From Burkholderia sp. NRF60-BP8 (GTDB taxonomy: Bacteria > Pseudomonadota > Gammaproteobacteria > Burkholderiales > Burkholderiaceae): a stretch of DNA of 64,000 bases. Shown one piece after another: positions 52,916 through 62,069 of this stretch. Each line of letters begins with the position of its first letter. Within the stretch, counting starts at the first letter, position 1. Below the pieces are notes generated by a model that saw only the letters and a list, made by a program, of their open reading frames with translations, did not search any database and was not told the origin of the DNA. A program made the position numbers and the translations under genes. Location of the stretch: NCBI RefSeq assembly GCF_001522585.2, contig NZ_CP013373.1, positions 3,224,001-3,288,000 of the forward strand, read 5' to 3'.

Positions 52916-53979
52916 CCCAGAGCCACGCACCGGGCACCATCGAGGTCGTGCGGGCCGGCCCGCTGTCGACCGTGCAGGATCTCGGGCGCCGCGGCACGCG
53001 CCATCTCGGCGTCGCGCAGGGCGGCGCGCTCGACGGCCTCGCGCTCGAGGTCGGCAACCGGCTCGTCGGCAACCGCCCCGACGCGGCGGCCGTCGAAATC
53101 ACGATCGGCCCCGCCACGTTCCGCTTCACGCGCGCCACGCGCATCGCGATCACCGGCACCGAATTCGGCGCGACGCTCGACGGCAAGCCCGTGTACTCAT
53201 GGTGGAGCCTGCCGGTCAGCGCCGGGCAGACGCTCGTGCTGCCGGCCGCGAAACGGGGCATGCGCGGCTACCTGTGCATCGCGGGCGGCATCGACGTGCT
53301 GCCGATGCTCGGCTCGCGCAGCACCGATCTCGCGTCGCGCTTCGGCGGCCTCGGCGGCCGCGCGCTGCGCGACGGCGACCGGCTCCCGGTCGGCGTGCCG
53401 CCGGCCGGCGCGGGCTGCCTCGCGGCCGATGCGCCCGAATTCGGCGTGAAGGCGCCGGCGTGGTGCGCGTTCGTGCGCGTCGACGAGCCGCCGCGCCGCC
53501 ACCGCCCCGCGCACGCGCCGTGGGCGATGCCCGTGCGCGTGCTGCCGGGCCCCGACTACGGGTCGTTCGCGGCCGATTCGCAGCAGGCGTTCTGGGACGA
53601 GGAATGGCTCGTCACCGCGAACAGCAACCGGATGGGCTATCGGCTCGCCGGCGCCGAGCTCGTGCGCGAGCGCCCGGTCGAGCTGCTGTCGCATGCGGTG
53701 CTGCCCGGCACGATCCAGGTGCCGCCGAACGGCCAGCCGATCGTGCTGATGCACGACGCCCAGACCACCGGCGGCTACCCGAAGATCGGCACGGTGATCC
53801 GCGCCGACCTGTGGAAGCTCGCGCAGGCGCGGCTCAACCTGCCGATCCGCTTCGTGCGCACGACGCTCGACGCCGCGCGCGCCGCCCTCGTCGCGGAACG
53901 GGCGTACTTGCGGCAGATCGACGTCGCGATCGAGATGCGCGAGGAAGCGCGCCGCGGCGCCCAATCGCGCGCGGCGTGA
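52912..53979 (+). CDS. pxpC: 5-oxoprolinase subunit PxpC (biotin-dependent carboxyltransferase-like, KipA family)
   Basis: A 355-residue KipA/AHS2-domain protein: [106 protein letters not shown]. It works as a complex with PxpB. Translation is coupled to pxpB by an ATGA overlap; the longer open frame from 52201 is rejected. pxpA follows after 55 bases. Confidence 0.94.
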   Translation: MTQSHAPGTIEVVRAGPLSTVQDLGRRGTRHLGVAQGGALDGLALEVGNRLVGNRPDAAAVEITIGPATFRFTRATRIAITGTEFGATLDGKPVYSWWSLPVSAGQTLVLPAAKRGMRGYLCIAGGIDVLPMLGSRSTDLASRFGGLGGRALRDGDRLPVGVPPAGAGCLAADAPEFGVKAPAWCAFVRVDEPPRRHRPAHAPWAMPVRVLPGPDYGSFAADSQQAFWDEEWLVTANSNRMGYRLAGAELVRERPVELLSHAVLPGTIQVPPNGQPIVLMHDAQTTGGYPKIGTVIRADLWKLAQARLNLPIRFVRTTLDAARAALVAERAYLRQIDVAIEMREEARRGAQSRAA

Positions 53980-54034
53980 CAATGACGGAAGCGGCACGAA
54001 GGACGCGCCACGCAACCAGTGGACGAGGAACATC

Positions 54035-54799
54035 ATGGAAATCGATCTGAATGCCGATCTCGGCGAAGGATGCGGATCGGACGAGGCGCTGCTCGACCTC
54101 GTCACGTCGGCGAACATCGCATGCGGATGGCATGCAGGCGGCGCGAATGCGATGCGCGACTGCGTGCGCTGGGCCGTGCAGAAAGGTGTGTCGATCGGCG
54201 CGCATCCGAGCTTTCACGATCCGGAGAATTTCGGCCGCAAGGAAATGCAGTTGCCGGCCGGCGACATCTACGCGGGCGTGCTGTACCAGCTCGGCGCGCT
54301 GTCGGCGATCGCGCAGGCCGAGGGCGGGCGCATCGCACACGTGAAACCACATGGCGCGCTGTACAACCAGGCCGCGCGCGATCCGATGATCGCCGACGCG
54401 GTGGTGTCCGCGATCCACGACTTCGATCCGTCGCTCGCGGTGTTCGGGCTCGCGAACAGCGTGTTCATCGCGGCCGCGCGACATGCGGGGCTCGCGGCGG
54501 TGGAGGAAGTGTTCGCCGATCGCGGCTACCGCGCGGACGGCTCGCTGGTGCCGCGCAGCCTGCCCGGCGCGTTAATCGACGATGAAGAGGCGGTGCTCGC
54601 ACGCACGCTCGACATGGTGCGCAACCGGCAGGTGCGCGCATTGAGCGGCGAATGGGTGCCGCTCAATGCGCAGACCGTCTGCCTGCATGGCGACGGGCCG
54701 CATGCGCTGGCGTTCGCGAAAAGGATTCGCGCGGCGCTCGAGGCGGCGGGCGTCGACGTCGTGGCGCCCGGCGCGCTGCAGGCCGACGAAGGGGCTTAA
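54035..54799 (+). CDS. pxpA: 5-oxoprolinase subunit PxpA (LamB/YcsF family)
   Basis: A 254-residue LamB/YcsF-family protein: [33 protein letters not shown] at the N-terminus, [36 protein letters not shown] and [16 protein letters not shown] at the C-terminus, all invariant in the family. It is the catalytic hydrolase-type subunit acting with PxpBC. Its normal gene order in many bacteria, pxpA-B-C or B-C-A, is kept. Last gene of the operon. Confidence 0.94.
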   Translation: MEIDLNADLGEGCGSDEALLDLVTSANIACGWHAGGANAMRDCVRWAVQKGVSIGAHPSFHDPENFGRKEMQLPAGDIYAGVLYQLGALSAIAQAEGGRIAHVKPHGALYNQAARDPMIADAVVSAIHDFDPSLAVFGLANSVFIAAARHAGLAAVEEVFADRGYRADGSLVPRSLPGALIDDEEAVLARTLDMVRNRQVRALSGEWVPLNAQTVCLHGDGPHALAFAKRIRAALEAAGVDVVAPGALQADEGA

Positions 54800-55238
54800 G
54801 TCGTTCCACTTCCACTGGCGCCTCTTGCGCCTACGTGCAGCGCTTCTCGAGCAAGGCCGCGTCACCCGCGAGCGTCGCATCGGAAGGGCATCCGGCGCGG
54901 CATGCCTTCGCCGGTTTGCGGATTCGTCGCATCGTCGAACGAATACACCGGATTTCGCTCCCCTCAACATCGAAGGCTCTTTTCGGCAAGCTCCGTCCTT
55001 CGAGAGCGCGGCACGTCGGCTCCTTGATTCCTTCGACCTGCATCGAAGCATCGATTCGCCGGACGGGGCGGCTGGCGCTCGCGTCGCCCGAGAGACAGCC
55101 CGTCTTCCGCCGAATTATCTCGAAAAAACCGTGAGAAATTCCATATTTTCAGACGATTGAGCCGCTGTTAAGTTTGAGGCCGAGACAGTCAATCGGAATG
55201 GCCGATCGGTTTTCTCGCATTCAAAGGAAACTTGACTC
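54800..55238. other. Non-coding region between pxpA and the microcin-like gene
   Basis: 439 bases. Composition falls from about 68% G+C in pxpA to clearly AT-richer DNA in the last 130 bases (for example around 55120-55160), where the promoter of the microcin-like gene is expected, though no good -35/-10 pair is seen. A small GGCGC-N5-GCGCC hairpin lies 17 bases after the pxpA stop. Short open frames here are not convincing. Confidence 0.55.
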
Positions 55239-55412
55239 ATGCGGGTTCTGACGAAGGACGAAATCAACCAAGCCAGCGGCGCGATTACCTGCACGCTCAA
55301 TCCGAATCCGATCAATCTCGCCGACCTCGCGATCGCAACGGCATTGGGGGCGCTGGCCGGCCCTCAAATGGCGATTCTCGCTGGCGGCGGCAACTTCCTC
55401 TCCCAAAGCTGA
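55239..55412 (+). CDS. Putative microcin/class II bacteriocin precursor with double-glycine-type leader
   Basis: A 57-residue peptide. Residues 1-15, MRVLTKDEINQASGA, match the leader pattern M-R-x-L/I-T-x-x-E-x-x-x-x-S-G-G/A of double-glycine-leader peptides such as microcin V and L, which are cut after GG or GA by C39-peptidase ABC exporters. The predicted mature part (16-57) has one Cys at 18, a Pro/Asn-rich turn (NPNPIN) and a hydrophobic, Ala/Gly-rich stretch of about 25 residues with a GxxxG (Gly37-Gly41) and a GGG. AAAGGA lies 10 bases before the ATG. Three small membrane protein genes follow. No transporter is near, so export would use a distant system. The function is inferred, not shown. 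Confidence 0.7.
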   Translation: MRVLTKDEINQASGAITCTLNPNPINLADLAIATALGALAGPQMAILAGGGNFLSQS

Positions 55413-55438
55413 ATTTGCCGGTTCTGACCCAGATCGAA

Positions 55439-55461
55439 GCCCCGATCGACCCGGTCGGGGC
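55439..55461 (+). other. Hairpin between the peptide gene and the first membrane protein gene
   Basis: GCCCCGA (55439-55445) pairs with TCGGGGC (55455-55461), loop 9, 27 bases after the peptide stop. Only GATTT follows, so it is at best a leaky terminator. Such hairpins commonly reduce immunity-gene expression relative to the peptide. Confidence 0.5.
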
Positions 55462-55509
55462 GATTTGCGTACTCGGCCAGATGTGTCCTGAACCAAACCG
55501 CTCGATCCA

Positions 55510-55776
55510 ATGAAACTCAGCACGGTCACCGATATCCTCAAGAGATACTGGGTCTATGGCGTTTTTCTTGCCCCTCTGGCTCCCCGTTTCGGAGGCGGCT
55601 GGAAAGGTATCGTCCTTGCCGCGATCATCCGGTCGGCAATCGTTTCGATACCGTATGCAATTCTGTTCCACGCATTCTCATCGGAAAATATCTTTGGATG
55701 GCTAATCGTCAGCTCGTCCGCACTTCTTTACTCGATCTGGCAGGAATTTCGCGCGAGCCCAAAAAATCGGCACTGA
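55510..55776 (+). CDS. Small membrane protein, immunity-like, paralogue 1
   Basis: An 88-residue protein with two predicted membrane helices (about 30-54 and 62-78). The conserved core VFLAPLAPRFGGGWKGIVLAA at residues 18-38 recurs in the next two genes. The N-terminus is short and basic, the C-terminus charged (WQEFRASPKNRH). Size, topology and place behind a bacteriocin-like peptide suggest an immunity protein. I recognise no family. 50% G+C in its first bases (55501-55560), well below neighbours. Confidence 0.65.
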   Translation: MKLSTVTDILKRYWVYGVFLAPLAPRFGGGWKGIVLAAIIRSAIVSIPYAILFHAFSSENIFGWLIVSSSALLYSIWQEFRASPKNRH

Positions 55777-55832
55777 CATCGCGCCCCGTCAGAATGCTCG
55801 AATCGACTAAAACCGACGAAAACCCAATCGCA

Positions 55833-56081
55833 ATGGATGCCGTGAAACGATTCATGATCCGCTGGATTCATTTCAATCCACTTGCACGCCGCTTCGGAGG
55901 TGGGTGCACGGGAATCGTCATGGCCGCCACAGCAAAAACCGCGCTGTTCGCAATCATCCATGCCGTCGTACTCGGCGTCACCGATATCGGAACACTTTCG
56001 TCGTGGCTCGCTTCCACTGCCGTGATGTTTGTCGTCATGCTGGCAGGCGAAGTGCTCGGCCAATGGGTTCATCGACGCTAA
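55833..56081 (+). CDS. Small membrane protein, immunity-like, paralogue 2
   Basis: An 82-residue protein: MDAVKRFMIRWIHFNPLARRFGGGCTGIVMAATAKTALFAII followed by a second helix (TAVMFVVMLAGEVLG) and a basic end. It keeps the PLAxRxGGGxxGIxxA core but replaces the Pro-Arg pair and the Trp of the other copies (PLARR, GGGCTG). In-frame ATG codons at 55794 and 55698 are alternative starts; 55833 gives a length like the paralogues. 56 bases separate it from paralogue 1. Confidence 0.6.
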   Translation: MDAVKRFMIRWIHFNPLARRFGGGCTGIVMAATAKTALFAIIHAVVLGVTDIGTLSSWLASTAVMFVVMLAGEVLGQWVHRR

Positions 56082-56166
56082 CCCCGACACGCACCGACCG
56101 GCCCCGGGTTGGACGGCACCGCCGAAATCAGGCCCTGTCCGAATCGACCACGCGGTCCGTCAGGCA

Positions 56167-56424
56167 ATGAAAAGCAAAACCCTCGCTGCAACCCTGAAAA
56201 AACTGGCTCGGCACGGCATCTTTCTCGGTCCGCTTGCTCCTCGCCTGGGAGGGGGATGGATCGGCATCCTGGCTGGCGGAGCAGTCAGAGGCCTCGTATT
56301 TTCCGTACTGTCCGCACTGGCGCTGTACATGCTCGGCACATGGGAACTGTTCAAATGGAGCGTGGGGACCGTCGGTTTTCTCGTGTATTCGGTCTTGCTT
56401 GAAATAGACCTGAGCCGGCAATGA
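56167..56424 (+). CDS. Small membrane protein, immunity-like, paralogue 3
   Basis: An 85-residue protein with two membrane helices. The core IFLGPLAPRLGGGWIGILAGG at residues 18-38 aligns residue for residue with paralogue 1. The N-terminus is basic (MKSKTLAATLKKLARHG). AGG precedes the ATG by 3 bases. It ends 29 bases before the stop of the convergent LuxR-type regulator. Probable product of tandem duplication. Confidence 0.65.
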   Translation: MKSKTLAATLKKLARHGIFLGPLAPRLGGGWIGILAGGAVRGLVFSVLSALALYMLGTWELFKWSVGTVGFLVYSVLLEIDLSRQ

Positions 56425-56453
56425 CGGTGCCGACTGCTCATTGACGTGCTCGT

Positions 56454-57146
56454 TCATCGCGACATCGCATCGCGCTGGCGGGCAACCGGTTCGTCCTGCC
56501 CGCCTTCCCATCCCAAGCCCTGCCGTGCATCGATCATCCCCAGCGCGATCGCTCGCGTGATCGCATGCGTGCGATTCCTGACCCCAAGCATCCGCATCAC
56601 GTTCGCGATGTGATTGTCGACCGTGCCGACAGCCAGCGTCAGCGCCGTCGCGATTTCCTTCGTCGAATACCCGGCGCCGAGCAACTGCAGCACATCCCGC
56701 TGGCGTCCCGTCAACCGCACGTCGGCCTCGGCGTGCGCAGCGATCTCCGGATACGCGGAGCGGCCGTCGAGCACTGACTGCAGTGCGTCGGAGAAATCGC
56801 CGAGCGGCACACCCTTGGCAAGGTAGGCGATCATGCCGAGGCGCTTCGCCTCGGCGATCCACGACGGTCGCACACCCGCCGTGACGATCGCGCATCGATC
56901 GGCGACACCCGACGCATGAAACTGCCGCGCAAACGGCAGCCCGCCGCCAGGCACCTCAAGATCCAGAAGAATCCGGAACCACGCGGGCGCGCGATGAAAC
57001 ACTTCCATCGCGCCGCTCGCACTGTGACAAATCGTGACGTCGAGCCGGGCATCGAGGTCCACCAGCGCACCGCCTATCGCATTCGCAACGATCGGATGCG
57101 CATCGACCACCAGCACCGGCAGGCGCTCCCGTCCTCGTCCGTTCAT
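56454..57146 (-). CDS. LuxR/NarL-type response regulator
   Basis: A 230-residue two-domain regulator. The receiver opens with LPVLVVDAHPIVANAIGGALVD; the phosphoacceptor Asp lies in RILLDLEVPGGGLP; the conserved Lys in AYLAKGVPLGDF. The C-terminal LuxR helix-turn-helix reads RLTGRQRDVLQLLGAGYSTKEIATALTLAVGTVDNHIANVMRMLGVRNR. There is no sensor kinase beside it. The start at 57146 (MNGRGRERLP) is chosen because the receiver begins there; an in-frame ATG at 57227 is possible. It is convergent with the immunity-like genes and might regulate them or the peptide. Confidence 0.88.
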   Translation of the reverse strand: MNGRGRERLPVLVVDAHPIVANAIGGALVDLDARLDVTICHSASGAMEVFHRAPAWFRILLDLEVPGGGLPFARQFHASGVADRCAIVTAGVRPSWIAEAKRLGMIAYLAKGVPLGDFSDALQSVLDGRSAYPEIAAHAEADVRLTGRQRDVLQLLGAGYSTKEIATALTLAVGTVDNHIANVMRMLGVRNRTHAITRAIALGMIDARQGLGWEGGQDEPVARQRDAMSR

Positions 57147-57406
57147 CCGTCCGCCCCTGTTCGTTCGCCGTGGTAGGACGTAGACGGTGCCATCTCGGGC
57201 ATCTCGACACAATCGCATAGCGTCCATTGTGCTGAACCCGGACGGGTGGCGCCGGCTCGTCGGGCAGGTTCGATTCAGCTTGGGAAGAGACGCCCGGCCG
57301 AGATGGCAGGCGAAGGAGAACGTGCCGGCGTGCCCGGCACGCGAGGCGGTATACGGCACATCGAGTTGGGCACGATCACGAACGGAACACGTCGGCCGCA
57401 CCAAAG

Positions 57407-57431
57407 AAAAAAGCGCCCTCGTGGCGCTTTT
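57407..57431. terminator. Bidirectional intrinsic terminator
   Basis: AAAAGCGCC (57409-57417), loop CTCGT, GGCGCTTTT (57423-57431), flanked by A on the left and T on the right so it can act in both directions. The nearest annotated gene in either direction does not obviously need it, which hints at a small untranslated transcript. Confidence 0.75.
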
Positions 57432-57651
57432 CCGTTGGCGCAATCGCTGCGGCTTCGCCGTCTGTCGATTCGCCCCCCGAAACCGTCTTTCGACGGTGAC
57501 CGGAAAACCATTCCGGATTAAAAAACGTCCGCCGCCGCCCGATCACTGCCTTCCCCGGTCAGACGACGGAACGTCGCTTATGTGCAAGTCGGCCCGCATG
57601 CATGTGTTGTTCGACGACGATTGGCCCCGCCGTGCATGCAGACTCTCCGCG

Positions 57652-57676
57652 GCCGGCACGTGCTTCACGTGCCGGC
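57652..57676. repeat. 11-base perfect hairpin with 3-base loop
   Basis: GCCGGCACGTG (57652-57662), loop CTT, CACGTGCCGGC (57666-57676). It is an extremely stable stem-loop without a T tract immediately after; an AT-rich tract begins about 15 bases later. Confidence 0.8.
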
Positions 57677-57717
57677 GACGCTCACCCCGCGCTTTATTTC
57701 TGCTACCCCGTAGAACT

Positions 57718-57763
57718 TATCTATTCTTTTCATTTTTTCAACTTGTGGGGTGAAGAATAGATA
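57718..57763. repeat. 11-base inverted repeat in AT-rich DNA
   Basis: TATCTATTCTT (57718-57728) and AAGAATAGATA (57753-57763) with a 24-base spacer that includes TTTTCATTTTTT. The low GC content and symmetry are those of a promoter/operator region or a recombined element. Confidence 0.7.
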
Positions 57764-57913
57764 TCGGCCGAACGGGATGTCAATCGTTTTAAACGCTATT
57801 TTCCGACGATTCAAGGGTTTTCCTTATCGAGCGACGCCACCGCGCAGGCGCCGTGGGCCGTGCGCGCGACGTCGATCAAACAGGGGACGATCGATGCGGG
57901 CAGGCGGGCGCGA

Positions 57914-59051
57914 TCAGTTCGCGTCGACCCGGTATCCTTGCTGGCGCAACAATTCGAGCACGCCGCGCGGGCCGCCCAGATGCAGCGCGCCGATCGCGAC
58001 GAACAGCGGCCGGTTCGGCGCGGCGATTGCCGTCATCCGTGCAACGAAGCGCCGGTTGCGCTCGTACACGATCTTGTTGTCGAGCGACGCCGACAGCGCC
58101 TTCGAACGCGCGAGCCGCTCGCTCTTCGCGACGGCCCATGCGGAGATCGCATCGGCGTCGCCAATTCGCCACAGCCGGTGCAGCGCCTTGATGTCGTCGG
58201 CGTTCTGCGCGGGCGTCTGCACCATGTCCTGCGCGAGCATCTCGCGCTGCTCGGCGAGCGTCAGCCCGGTGAACGCGCGCATCTGCTCGGCGAGCGTCTC
58301 GAGTCCGATCACGCGGCCGCCCTTCTTCTTCAGGAACACGTTCTGCAGTTGCGCCTCGGTGCCGTATTCGGTCTGCAGGCCCGCCGACAGCGAATCGTAG
58401 GTCTCGACGACGAGCGCCGCGAGCCACGGCCGCATCTTGCGGATCTCGGCGAGCGCGGCCGGATTGCCGCGCAGGCGCGCCGCGAGCCGCTCCCACAGCG
58501 GCTCGGGCAGCAGGCGCTGCAGGCACGGGTAGCGGCACACGCCGTACTTCGACACGTCGTCCTGCGATTCGAGCAGGTCGTCGGGCGACAGTTCGAGCGC
58601 GAGCGTCGGCGACGCGGCGAGCGCCGCGAGGATGCGCGGCCGGAATGGCTGCGCGCTCGGGTAATCGGACGGATCGCCCGTGTGCAGCGTGCCGAGCACG
58701 TAGAGCGTGACCTTGCCCTTGGTCGCGACGTAGAAAGGCATGCGCGCCGGCTGCACGCGCACGGTGCCGCGCGATACCGTGCCGTCCGCTCCGGCCGGCG
58801 CGTGGAAGCCCGGCAGGCTCATGCCGGGCGGCGGAACCTGCGACGGATGAATCGGCGAAGTCGCCGGCGCACGCCCTTCGGCGCGCGCCGGCTCGACGGG
58901 CACCACGACGCTGGCCGCCACGCACGCACCGGCCAGCGCCGCGCCCGTGACGGTGCGCACGCTCCAGCGCCGCGCGTAGCGGTACGCGCGCAGCGCGCGC
59001 GCGCTGCCGGCCCCCGCACGGCGCACGCCGGACACGCGCGCCGCCAACGCT

Positions 59052-59059
<8 letters not shown>
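57914..59059 (-). CDS. TraB/GumN-family protein
   Basis: A 381-residue protein. A basic N-terminal tail and one hydrophobic segment (about 34-52, probable signal anchor) precede the TraB/GumN domain: LYVLGTLHTGDPSDYP (first GxxH), LALELSPDDLL, GLETLAEQMRAF and FVAIGALHLGGPRGVLELLRQQGYRV (second GxxH). The family is thought to be metal-dependent proteases (Tiki/TraB) or related hydrolases. The start at 59059 overlaps the dppF stop by 8 bases, so it is co-expressed with the dipeptide transporter and may act on imported or exported peptides. Confidence 0.86.
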
Positions 59060-60064
<1,005 letters not shown>

Positions 60065-60068
<4 letters not shown>

Positions 60069-61063
60069 CGTGCGCCTCCGTTCAGATCGAGGGTGGAAAG
60101 ATTGAGCGGCTTGATGCAGCGCGCGCGCATCGCATCGTTGCCCGGCACCAGCGTGTCGAGCGCCGGCCGCGCCTTGCGGCAATCGTCGACGACGTACTTG
60201 CAGCGCGGCGCGAACAGGCAGCCGGACGGGCGATCATCGCGGCCCGGCACCATGCCCGGCAATGCGGCAAGGCGACGCGCCCCCTGATTGTGCTCGGGAA
60301 TCGCCGCGAGCAGCGCTTCGGTGTACGGATGATGCGGCGCGCGGAAGATGTCGGGCACGCGGTTGGTCTCGATGATCTCGCCCGCGTACATCACCGCGAC
60401 GCGATGCGCGACCTCGGATACCACCGCCAGATCGTGCGAGATCAGCACGAGCGCCATCCCGCGCTCCTTCTGCAGCTTCACGAGCAGATCCATGATCTGC
60501 GCCTGGATCGTCACGTCGAGCGCGGTGGTCGGCTCGTCGGCGATCAGCAGCTTCGGGTTGCACGCGACCGCCATCGCGATCATCACGCGCTGGTTCATCC
60601 CGCCCGACATCTGATGCGGGAACGACGCGATGCGGTTCTTCGCATCGGGAATGCCGACCTGGTCGAGCAGTTCGAGCGCGCGCCGGTGCAGCGCGTCGCC
60701 GCGCAAGCCTTCGTGCAGCTTCAGCACCTCCTTGATCTGGTAGCCGACCGTGTAGCTCGGATTCAGGCTCGTCAGCGCGTCCTGGAACACCATCGCGATG
60801 TCCTTGCCGACGATCCTGCGGCGCGCCTTCGGCGACGCCTTCAGCAGGTCGACGCCGTCGAACGTGACCTCGTCGGCCGTCACCTTGCCCGGCGCGTCGA
60901 TCAGGCCCATCAGCGCCATCATCGTCACGCTCTTGCCCGAGCCCGATTCGCCGACGACGCCCACCACCTCGCCCGGCGCGACAGACAGGTTGATCCGGTC
61001 GACCGCGGGCAGGCCGTTGAAGTTCACCGCGAGATTGCGGATAGTCAGTAGATTTTGGGTCAT
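60065..61063 (-). CDS. dppD: Dipeptide ABC transporter, ATP-binding protein DppD
   Basis: A 332-residue ABC ATPase: Walker [11 protein letters not shown]-loop [17 protein letters not shown], signature MSGGMNQRV, Walker [14 protein letters not shown]-loop SHDLAVVSE, and the C-terminal cysteine segment [16 protein letters not shown]. It powers uptake of di- and tripeptides with DppF. GGAGG precedes the ATG. It follows dppC after 84 bases, unlike the tightly packed rest of the operon. Confidence 0.93.
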
Positions 61064-61082
61064 GCCATCCTCCGCCGGGCCG

Positions 61083-61111
61083 CCCCAAGGAGGATGACCG
61101 CCCCCTTGGGG
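61083..61111 (-). other. Hairpin between dppC and dppD
   Basis: CCCCAAGG (61083-61090) pairs with CCTTGGGG (61104-61111), loop 13, in the only large gap of the dpp operon. It may separate the permease and ATPase parts of the transcript or mark RNA processing. The stem lacks a T tract. Confidence 0.5.
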
Positions 61112-61147
61112 GGCAACGAACGAAGAGAGTGTGGGGGTCGTTTCATA

Positions 61148-62065
61148 TCACGCCATCCGCTTCAGTTTGGGATCGAGCGCGTCGCGCAGCCCGTCGCCGA
61201 GCAGGTTGATCGCGAGCACCGAAATCAGGATCGACAGCCCGGGCATCGTCACGATCCACCACGCGTTGTCGATGTAGTCGCGCGCGGACGCGAGCATCGC
61301 GCCCCACTCGGCGGTCGGCGGCTGCACGCCGAGGCCGAGGAAGCCGAGCGCGGCCGCGTCGAGGATCGCCGACGAGAAGCCGAGCGTTGCCTGCACGATC
61401 AGCGGCGCCGTGCAGTTCGGCAGCACCTGCGAGAACATCAGGCGCAGCGTGCCGGCGCCGGCCACGCGCGACGCGGTCACGTATTCCTTCTGCAGCTCGC
61501 CGAGCGCCGACGCGCGCGTGAGGCGCACGTAGGCCGGCAGCGCGACGATCGCGATCGCGAACATCGTGTTGGTGAGGCCCGGGCCGATGATCGCGACGAC
61601 CGCGACCGCGAGCAGCAGCGACGGCAGCGCGAGCAGCACGTCCATGATCCGCATCACCGGCGTGTCGGCCCACTTCTGGAAGAACGCGGCGATCAGGCCG
61701 AGCACGATGCCGGGGATCAGCGCGAGCACGACCGACACGAAGCCGATCCAGAACGACATCTGCGCGCCGAACATCAGCCGCGAAAGGATGTCGCGGCCCG
61801 CTTCGTCGGTGCCGAGGATGAATTGCCAGTTGCCGCCGGCGAGCCACGCGGGCGGGATCTTCACGTAGTCGCGGTATTGCTCGACCGGGCTGTGCGGCGC
61901 GATCAGCGGCGCGAGGATCGCGACCAGGATCAGCAGCAGCACGACGATGCCCGCGCCGACGGCGCCGCGGTTGCGCGAGAAATTGGCCCAGAACTCGCGC
62001 AGCGCGAGCGCACGGCCGCCGGCCGGCGCGGATTCGCTCGGCAGGGTATTTTGCAGATTGCTCAT
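61148..62065 (-). CDS. dppC: Dipeptide ABC transporter, permease DppC
   Basis: A 305-residue permease with six helices: an N-terminal Opp/Dpp_N segment (FWANFSRNRGAVGAGIVVLLLILVAILAPLIAPHSP) and the coupling motif KEYVTASRVAGAGTLRLMFSQVLPN. It forms the channel with DppB. The start at 62065 overlaps nothing but follows dppB by 4 bases. Confidence 0.94.
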   Translation of the reverse strand: MSNLQNTLPSESAPAGGRALALREFWANFSRNRGAVGAGIVVLLLILVAILAPLIAPHSPVEQYRDYVKIPPAWLAGGNWQFILGTDEAGRDILSRLMFGAQMSFWIGFVSVVLALIPGIVLGLIAAFFQKWADTPVMRIMDVLLALPSLLLAVAVVAIIGPGLTNTMFAIAIVALPAYVRLTRASALGELQKEYVTASRVAGAGTLRLMFSQVLPNCTAPLIVQATLGFSSAILDAAALGFLGLGVQPPTAEWGAMLASARDYIDNAWWIVTMPGLSILISVLAINLLGDGLRDALDPKLKRMA

Positions 62066-62069
62066 GGAA

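Larger units (their letters stand above)
57147..57913. other. Non-coding region with several hairpins upstream of the LuxR-type gene
   Basis: 767 bases without a convincing gene, between two leftward genes. It holds an A/T-flanked hairpin (57407-57431), an 11-base perfect stem with a 3-base loop (57652-57676) and an 11-base inverted repeat in very AT-rich DNA (57718-57763). The pattern suggests a regulatory RNA or a regulator-binding region; no known RNA family was recognised. Confidence 0.6.

Noticed and set aside
55147..55200. TTAAGTTT at about 55167 as a sigma-28 promoter for the microcin-like gene
   Set aside because: No GCCGATAA-like box lies 11 bases downstream; the nearest GCCGAT is about 25 bases away.
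55232..55513. A 93-codon frame overlapping the microcin-like gene
   Set aside because: Its product is charged and Arg/Gln-rich with no leader or domain, while the overlapping frame has a clear leader motif and ribosome site.
57665..57733. A 22-codon frame on the minus strand starting MKRIDKF
   Set aside because: It runs through a perfect hairpin and has no clear ribosome site; the DNA symmetry explains the sequence better.
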